Part shown: positions 59,473-64,000 of the stretch, in pieces
How the letters are laid out: each line of letters starts with the position of its first letter
How positions within the stretch are numbered: position 1 is the stretch's first letter
Origin: Kappaphycus alvarezii
Taxonomy: Eukaryota > Rhodophyta > Florideophyceae > Gigartinales > Solieriaceae
DNA: 64,000 bases
Direction of reading: 5' to 3'
Assembly (NCBI GenBank): GCA_002205965.3
Contig: NADL03000466.1
Coordinates: forward strand, 124,001 to 188,000
The notes under the pieces: model-generated
Database searches by the model: none
The model's input: the letters and a program-made list of their open reading frames with translations, nothing else
Told to the model about the DNA's origin: nothing
Program-made: the position numbers and the translations under genes

Positions 59473-59767
59473 TGTGGAGTGGCATATTGTACGGTACAGT
59501 ACTGTACTGTACAATGCACCACAAAAGTCACGAGCTAGGAGATACTGTAGGCCTTGATTGTTAGGGCGTACAGTATCTCCCGGGGGAGCTCCCGGCACCT
59601 CCAAGGGAGGAGCTCCCGGTACCTCCAAGGGAGGAGCTCCCAGGTGAAAGATACGGTGCAGTACAGTATAAGTACTATGCTGTGCTTAGGAAGAAAAAGA
59701 AAAAGGGAGAAGGTTACGCTTGGCCTCAGGAAAAAAAATTAGTAAAACATACTTACAAGCAATTTAA
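59473..59767 (+). repeat. Gypsy-3 3' LTR
   Basis: 295 bp; longer than the 5' LTR because of a TACGGTACAGTACTGTACTG palindrome at 59490-59512 and extra copies of a unit of about 24 bp (GAGCTCCCGG(C/T)ACCTCCAAGG) at about 59585-59645. It ends AATTTAA where the 5' LTR has AATTTCA, then GTGTC. Confidence 0.9.
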
Positions 59768-59772
59768 GTGTC

Positions 59773-60570
59773 TTACTGTTGGAAGATATATTCGATCTGG
59801 AACCAAATTGCTGTTGAATAAATATTCGGCCAAGACTCCCTCCAACAGACAGCTGGCGTTATATTCTACTATTATCGCCGCGTGACGAGCGAACAGTGTT
59901 TGCCGCGCCTCTGCAATCAGAACAGTTGAAGATGTGGCAATGCAAGTCACAACCCGGTTGAAAAAGTCCCGCCCTGGTGCCAGCGCCACAATACGGAGAG
60001 TGGAGGGGAAGTAAAGCGATGATGAGAGTGGGAATTTTTACTCAATCTTCCTGATGAAAGAAATCGCACGGGCGATCATGGAGCTCAACGGGGTTTTTAT
60101 TGATGAGCTGGAGTATATATAGGTTGGTCTATAGAAAAGGGACTTGTCCACCACTACTGCAGAACCACCGACTACATCACCAGCAGGGTGATGTATAGAC
60201 GCTGTACAGACAAACCCGTGGCTAACCCCGTGCTTGTAATAACCTCACCCGCGCTCCCAGTTGGCGCCGGCCCATAGACGCCTTCCCATGGACGTCTCCG
60301 GGTTTAATATAATAGGGGCTGCTGAACACTGATTGGTGACGTGCGAAAGGGTTTCGGTAGACACAGAGGGTTCACCGCAGACTTACTAGTACGGTACCGT
60401 CCATTTAATTAACCACCAAATTATGCAGGTGCAACATGCCAAAGAGGGGTAATTTTGGGGTTATTTAATGCATGGAAGATGTGGTCGGTTGTATCCAAGC
60501 CGCCAATGGGTTACGCGGGATAATTACTCACTGATGGGTAACACTAAATGACATTCCTTACAGAGCCGGC
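59773..60570. other. No recognisable gene; possible TATA box
   Basis: GGAGTATATATAGGTTGG at 60109-60126 looks like a TATA element followed by a short leader. I see no ORF that it would serve and no second copy that would make this an LTR. Confidence 0.3.
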
Positions 60571-60839
60571 TCAATGCCAGCGAGCAGGCATGCCTTGTTA
60601 GACATGCCGGCCGCTGCAGCGTGCCTTTGGGTAAGCACTACTCTAAACTTCCCGCAGGGGGAAAAATTGAGAAGTCTTAATGATTTAAAAATAGTTTGGA
60701 CTAAGCTCCAAAGCGCATCAAATAATTACTACAAAGTGGTCGGCATCGGGAACCAGGAAGTGGAATTAATCCGGGTCAAAGCCGATAGAAGGCTGGCTCG
60801 AGGCCAGCCCACAGGCAGGCCGCGTTGGGCGTGGCAGCG

Positions 60840-61190
60840 GCCGCAGTGTGCTTTTGCATGAATATTGATAGGGGTAATCCGTCCGGGAGAAGAGATACTA
60901 AGAAACAATTACCCAAGAAAGAGGTGTTGCAAGCGACAAAAGTGCTACCGTGGTATAGTTCCGCGAGCCAAAAGAGGTGGCTAAGGACAAAAGTTGGGAG
61001 GGCTACAAGCAAGTATAGAAGGGACAAGGTCTACCACTGATGCTCTGTGACCAGCGTAAGTAAAACGGTTCTTGGGTCTGAAGTTTACTCGCAGCTTCCT
61101 ACTACTCGTGTCTTGGCTTGAAGTTGTCTACCAACTTGCTTGACCTCCACAAGGGGAAGCAGTTTACTTAGCGTACATAAACTTTTTGGC
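60840..61190 (-). repeat. U1 repeat, conserved 3' part, copy 2
   Basis: Reverse complement of the 13180-13550 repeat (see there). Both lie downstream of their acidic gene at similar distance. The plus-strand frame 60574-60861 overlaps it and is not supported as a gene. Confidence 0.65.
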
Positions 61191-61313
61191 TAACCCTCAA
61201 GTCTCAAACAAACATATTAAGTTCCACAAAATGCATCAAATGGAATCGTGTGAACGAAAAAGACTAACAGCCGATACTATCAGGATAAATATATAGATTC
61301 CTTCCTTGCAATC

Positions 61314-61921
61314 TTAGTCCTCGAGATCAAAGCCAAACAGTTCCTCCAAAATATCCATTCCTCACAATTCTTCATTTTCTCATGAGAAATATCTAAACCA
61401 CTAAGGATACCCCCATCCGGCTCCAGGGTCGGGAACACCTCGTCCATACTGTCCAGCCCCGTCCCACCATTCTAACATTTTCCACGTCTCCCTCCCCCTC
61501 ATCCTCTTCGTCCTCCTCTTCATCCTCCTCTTCATCCTACTCTCCATCCTTGTCAGAAGAGTCAGAACTAACGATTACTCCCTCAGTCTCCCTTCCGTTC
61601 TCCACAGCTACTTCCCACGGTTGTACACTAGTGGCTCCCAGAGGTCCATCCTGTCCTCCTCTTCTTCTGATCCCTCCACCTCACCTTCAGCCTCCTCTTC
61701 TTCTAACTCTTCTTCTGCTTCCTATTCATCAACTCCTCCTCTGTTTCTTCTGCCTCCCCGAAGCAGTGCCGGCGGAACAACTTCTGAACGCATTCCCGGT
61801 CCATTTTTCTACAATAATCGTCATAGTCGGTTGACCCATTGGCCATCAAGGCTAGAACGTTGAGGGGGCGGCGGCCTCCGGATGACTCGGTGATGGTGAG
61901 GGATGGATGGAGGTTAATCAT
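61314..61921 (-). pseudogene. U1 family acidic protein, copy 2
   Basis: ATG at 61919-61921. MINLHPSLTITESSGG, then RPLNVLALMANG and TDYDDYCRKMD, aligns with copy 1. The central part (61760-61500) is Glu/Lys/Ser-rich, and then a Glu/Asp run EDEGEGDVENV. The end, GGILSGLDIS, then EELFGFDLED with TAA at 61314-61316, matches copy 1 (IFSGLDIS, EELFRSDLE). The start and end are in different frames, so at least one indel lies in the acidic run. Confidence 0.6.
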
Positions 61922-62089
61922 GTTGAGGGCAACAAAGGGGGTGAGCCGATCGGGTAGTTGATGGCGGGGCTTTTGCTCAACGACGTCGATTTAGAACTTT
62001 AAATAGGTCGTGCGGTAGAGGCCCTCTCGTGGCTCCACGACGGGATGGCCAGGTCCCCAGCCAAAAGTATCACCTGCCGGTCGTGAGGG

Positions 62090-62849
62090 ATGCTCCTGTG
62101 GGGCCGCGCGGGCAATGGAGGAGGTGTTCACCATAGGCGTCCAACGTTTGAAGGCAATTTGGTCTTGGGCATGGTGTGCCAGGAGCAAACAACGGGACTT
62201 GGCAGTGATATCGGATCCACTGGGAAAATTGCCGGGCCCCGATGTGAGTTTGTAGTCCGGGACATGGCGCGCAGTGTACTCACTCTTTGGAGCCCGGAAG
62301 CCACATGGATGCGCGGAACGCTTGCCTCCTACAGTCTCCGGTGGAAATTGCCTGTTGTACTGCCTCATGAGAAGCATTCGTCAGTGTATTCTGTGGTGGT
62401 GCTTTTTGGGAGCAGAACACGTTGAACGGAATGATCTTGGACGGTAGGCAAGACAGGGACCATTTCCGACGGGCATCCACGGCGGCGGCGAATGTTTCCA
62501 GAGACTTGATTGGAGATGGCAGGAAGTTTCTGGTCAGCTTTTCCCTTGCCGAACTTGACGCGAGGAAGGCTGCAGGGTCGACAGTTTTCGCGGAAGTGAG
62601 CCCTATTCCCAGGGAAGGCTCATTGGGGTTCGTGGGCTTGACAAGAAACCGGAGCTCCCAGAAGACTTCGGAGCCCATAACAAACCCTGTGATGGATCGT
62701 ATGTAGCGCTCCATTCTGTAATCGAACTCCATCGCGCCTTCGGTGGTGCACGACAGGTGCAGTAATCGCAGGAGGTAGCCCATTTTGCATACCCGAAGCA
62801 TGATCGCAGTAGTTGAAACGCTACATGTTTGTCTTCCAAGTCTTCCCAT
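62090..62849 (-). pseudogene. LINE fragment: post-RT region and zinc-binding motif
   Basis: 62849-62280 is one open frame: KMGYLLRLLHLSC, DYRMERYIRSITG, then PSLGIGLTSAKTVDPAAFLASSSA, the region after the RT palm in this LINE type (compare CLPMHLGDQGFESIASF at 44.6 kb). In another frame, 62250-62100, follows WIRYHCQVPLFAP and CPRPNCLQTLDAYGEHLLHC, the Cys/His motif seen at 45.1 kb. It is cut off by U1 copy 2. Confidence 0.65.
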
Positions 62850-63117
62850 AGGTCTCCATCGCTCTAACGGCCACCTTTCGGGCGAAATTGGTTAGCACCG
62901 CGTACGCGTCTCGGTTCCAGCCTCCAAAAGTGGATATTGGGATAGGCAAAAGCCTTCCTCTAGTATCCGTCTCGAGCAGTAGTTGATACCTTCTACGTTT
63001 GGCCAGGAATGTTGCATTGAGGGAAGTGAATGGCTTGAAAGTGAGCACTCTCCTATTGGAAGGTAGATGAGGATTGACGAACGTGACGTCAAAAAGTCCG
63101 TTCCTCCGTTGCTACCC
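62821..63117 (-). pseudogene. LINE C-terminal endonuclease-like domain, separate copy
   Basis: Minus frame: GLFDVTFVNPHLPSN, PFTSLNATFLAKRRRYQ, LLPIPISTFGGWNRDAYAVL, matching CDITVVSP ... FRPLAFDSLGAPSPGTIAFI of the LINE at 49 kb in layout. It lies upstream of the preceding fragment although the domain order in a LINE is the reverse, so these are two LINE copies head to tail. Confidence 0.65.
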
Positions 63118-63119
63118 AT

Positions 63120-63640
63120 TGTCTGGATATCCGCCCTCGTGCGGTGAAGCCCCTGTCGCTGCTCGATGGATGAAGGGCTACCTTCTGCAGGTCTTGGCCG
63201 AGGAGGACTACTTGGTGGTCGTTTTGTAGGGTTCGGTGCCCATCATGCCCAGAATTTCAGTTGTGGCCCATAAAGGGCCACGCTTGCTGCGATTAGTGCA
63301 GTTCAAGTTTTTTGCACAGAAGTATGGGCGTTTTGCACTCTGGAGCCGTACTGTACGTAATTTCTGTGGATCTATCTCGACGCCTCCACCTGTCGCCGAA
63401 CTACAATTCGAAGAAAATTACCATCGCAAAAGGAGATAGCACCCCTGTGTCGGCTCGTTGCTCAAGTTTCCCACCACATTTAGGGACCAAGCGGTCAAGC
63501 TGGACTATATGGTTTTACAGTAGTTTCAATTTCGTGTAATAATTATTTCCCCAGCTCTCTCGGCTATGCGGGCAAATTTGGACTTCGGACTTAAAATTTT
63601 TGCTGCATTTTAGGCACGATTCTAGAACCGCTGAGATACA
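63120..63640. other. No recognisable gene
   Basis: The minus strand just right of the LINE domain reads TRADIQTM in a second frame, probably more of the same LINE. Nothing else is recognised. Confidence 0.3.
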
Positions 63641-63649
63641 GTTGATGAG

Positions 63650-64000
63650 TGGAGAGGAGATCGGAGCCACCAGCGAAGACTTAAGTCACCTCCGACTCTG
63701 ATGTTGGCCCCGAATTCGCCGATACTTAAGAAAAAATAACTGGTCCTGGCGACCCGAGAAATCATTTAAAAGAGCCCCGAAAACTCGGATGAATAACTAG
63801 CCAATAAGTTTGCTACTGAAGTCGAAAAAGGAGCCAATAAAACGAAAAGGAGGAGATGAAGGGGACCCTTCAATCCCGTCTTTCTCATATTCCAGAACGA
63901 GCACAAGAAAGCATAAATAGCTCACTTTGTGACCAAGATAGTTGCTTGTACGACCGGGAAGCGCCGCCCCTCATCGATACCCACGAAACATGGATTCGAG
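63650..64000 (+). pseudogene. Possible start of another Gypsy pol linker, cut by right edge
   Basis: Plus strand: SDVGPEFADT, then EKITGPGDP, and near 63900 RAQESINSSLCDQDSC and PPLIDTHETW. This resembles the protease-RT linker of Gypsy-2 (SDSNAGPESSEYS; ALRASLAHLQ; PITVERMFEM). Short, diverged and stop-ridden. Confidence 0.3.

Larger units (their letters stand above)
52770..59772 (+). mobile_element. Gypsy-3, full-length LTR retrotransposon with antisense cargo gene
   Basis: LTRs at 52775-53022 and 59473-59767, both starting TGTGGAGTGG, bracketed by the 5-bp duplication GTGTC at 52770-52774 and 59768-59772. Between them, in order: primer-binding site, gag, protease, RT, RNase H and integrase on plus, then the H3-tail-mimic gene on minus. 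Internal order PR-RT-RH-IN places it in Gypsy (Ty3-type). It is dead because of about eleven in-frame stops and five indels in gag-pol. Confidence 0.9.

Noticed and set aside
59232..59564. GC-rich frames on both strands beside the Gypsy-3 3' LTR
   Set aside because: No motif. They overlap the LTR boundary and TACAGTAC palindromes.
61550..61863. Ser/Pro/Leu-rich plus-strand frames
   Set aside because: Complement of the acidic region of U1 copy 2.
1..64000. tRNA, rRNA, CRISPR arrays, bacterial promoters and terminators
   Set aside because: None recognised on reading both strands. Overall character is eukaryotic repeat DNA.

Overview
The window looks like nuclear DNA of a eukaryote with a repeat-choked, mostly intron-poor genome. 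I see no bacterial operons, no rRNA, no recognisable tRNA and no CRISPR array. The only host-type gene I recognise is a decayed glutathione S-transferase (about 50.1-51.8 kb). Its closest remembered relatives are algal, and together with the mix of mobile elements this suggests a red-alga-like genome. That is inference; no search was possible. Short palindromes of the type TACAGTAC/TACTGTA recur throughout.

Nearly everything else is layered transposable elements. From left to right: a DIRS-type element cut by the left edge (1-2.8 kb, minus); a retroelement antisense gene (copy A) that appears to be split by a MULE-like transposase remnant (2.9-7.1 kb, minus) and is followed by a probable LTR; two unrecognised reading frames (9.5-11.1 kb); copy 1 of an unknown acidic-protein repeat family, here called U1 (12.5-13.5 kb, plus); a Gypsy-type element with gag, protease, RT, RNase H and integrase (15.4-22.2 kb, minus, Gypsy-1); a Gypsy fragment (23.9-25.5 kb, minus); U1 copy 3 (27.8-28.4 kb, minus); Gypsy-2 with both LTRs (29.2-37.7 kb, plus); LINE tails and satellites (37.9-38.5 kb); a Gypsy fragment (40.7-43.1 kb, minus); a LINE interrupted by a complete PIF/Harbinger transposon (44.2-49.5 kb); the GST pseudogene; Gypsy-3 with LTRs and 5-bp target duplications (52.77-59.77 kb, plus); U1 copy 2 (60.8-61.9 kb, minus); LINE fragments (62.1-63.1 kb, minus); and probably the start of another Gypsy pol at the right edge.

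The most notable observation is an extra gene in the Gypsy-2/Gypsy-3 lineage. Between pol and the 3' LTR, on the opposite strand, each carries a gene whose N-terminus is collinear, without gaps, with the histone H3 tail. It is followed by a novel region, a C-terminal segment with a conserved His/Asp pattern suggestive of a papain-fold cysteine peptidase, and in the best copy a basic, NLS-like end. Three diverged copies (7.13, 36.78 and 59.08 kb) each keep 14-16 H3-identical residues in the first 26-29. In Gypsy-3 the antisense gene lies inside the LTRs and target-site duplications, so it is element cargo. I propose an LTR-retrotransposon-encoded, antisense histone-H3-tail mimic.

A second theme is how the elements decay. 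Many frames are interrupted by in-frame stops while the frame is otherwise kept over hundreds of codons. None of the coding elements here looks autonomously active.
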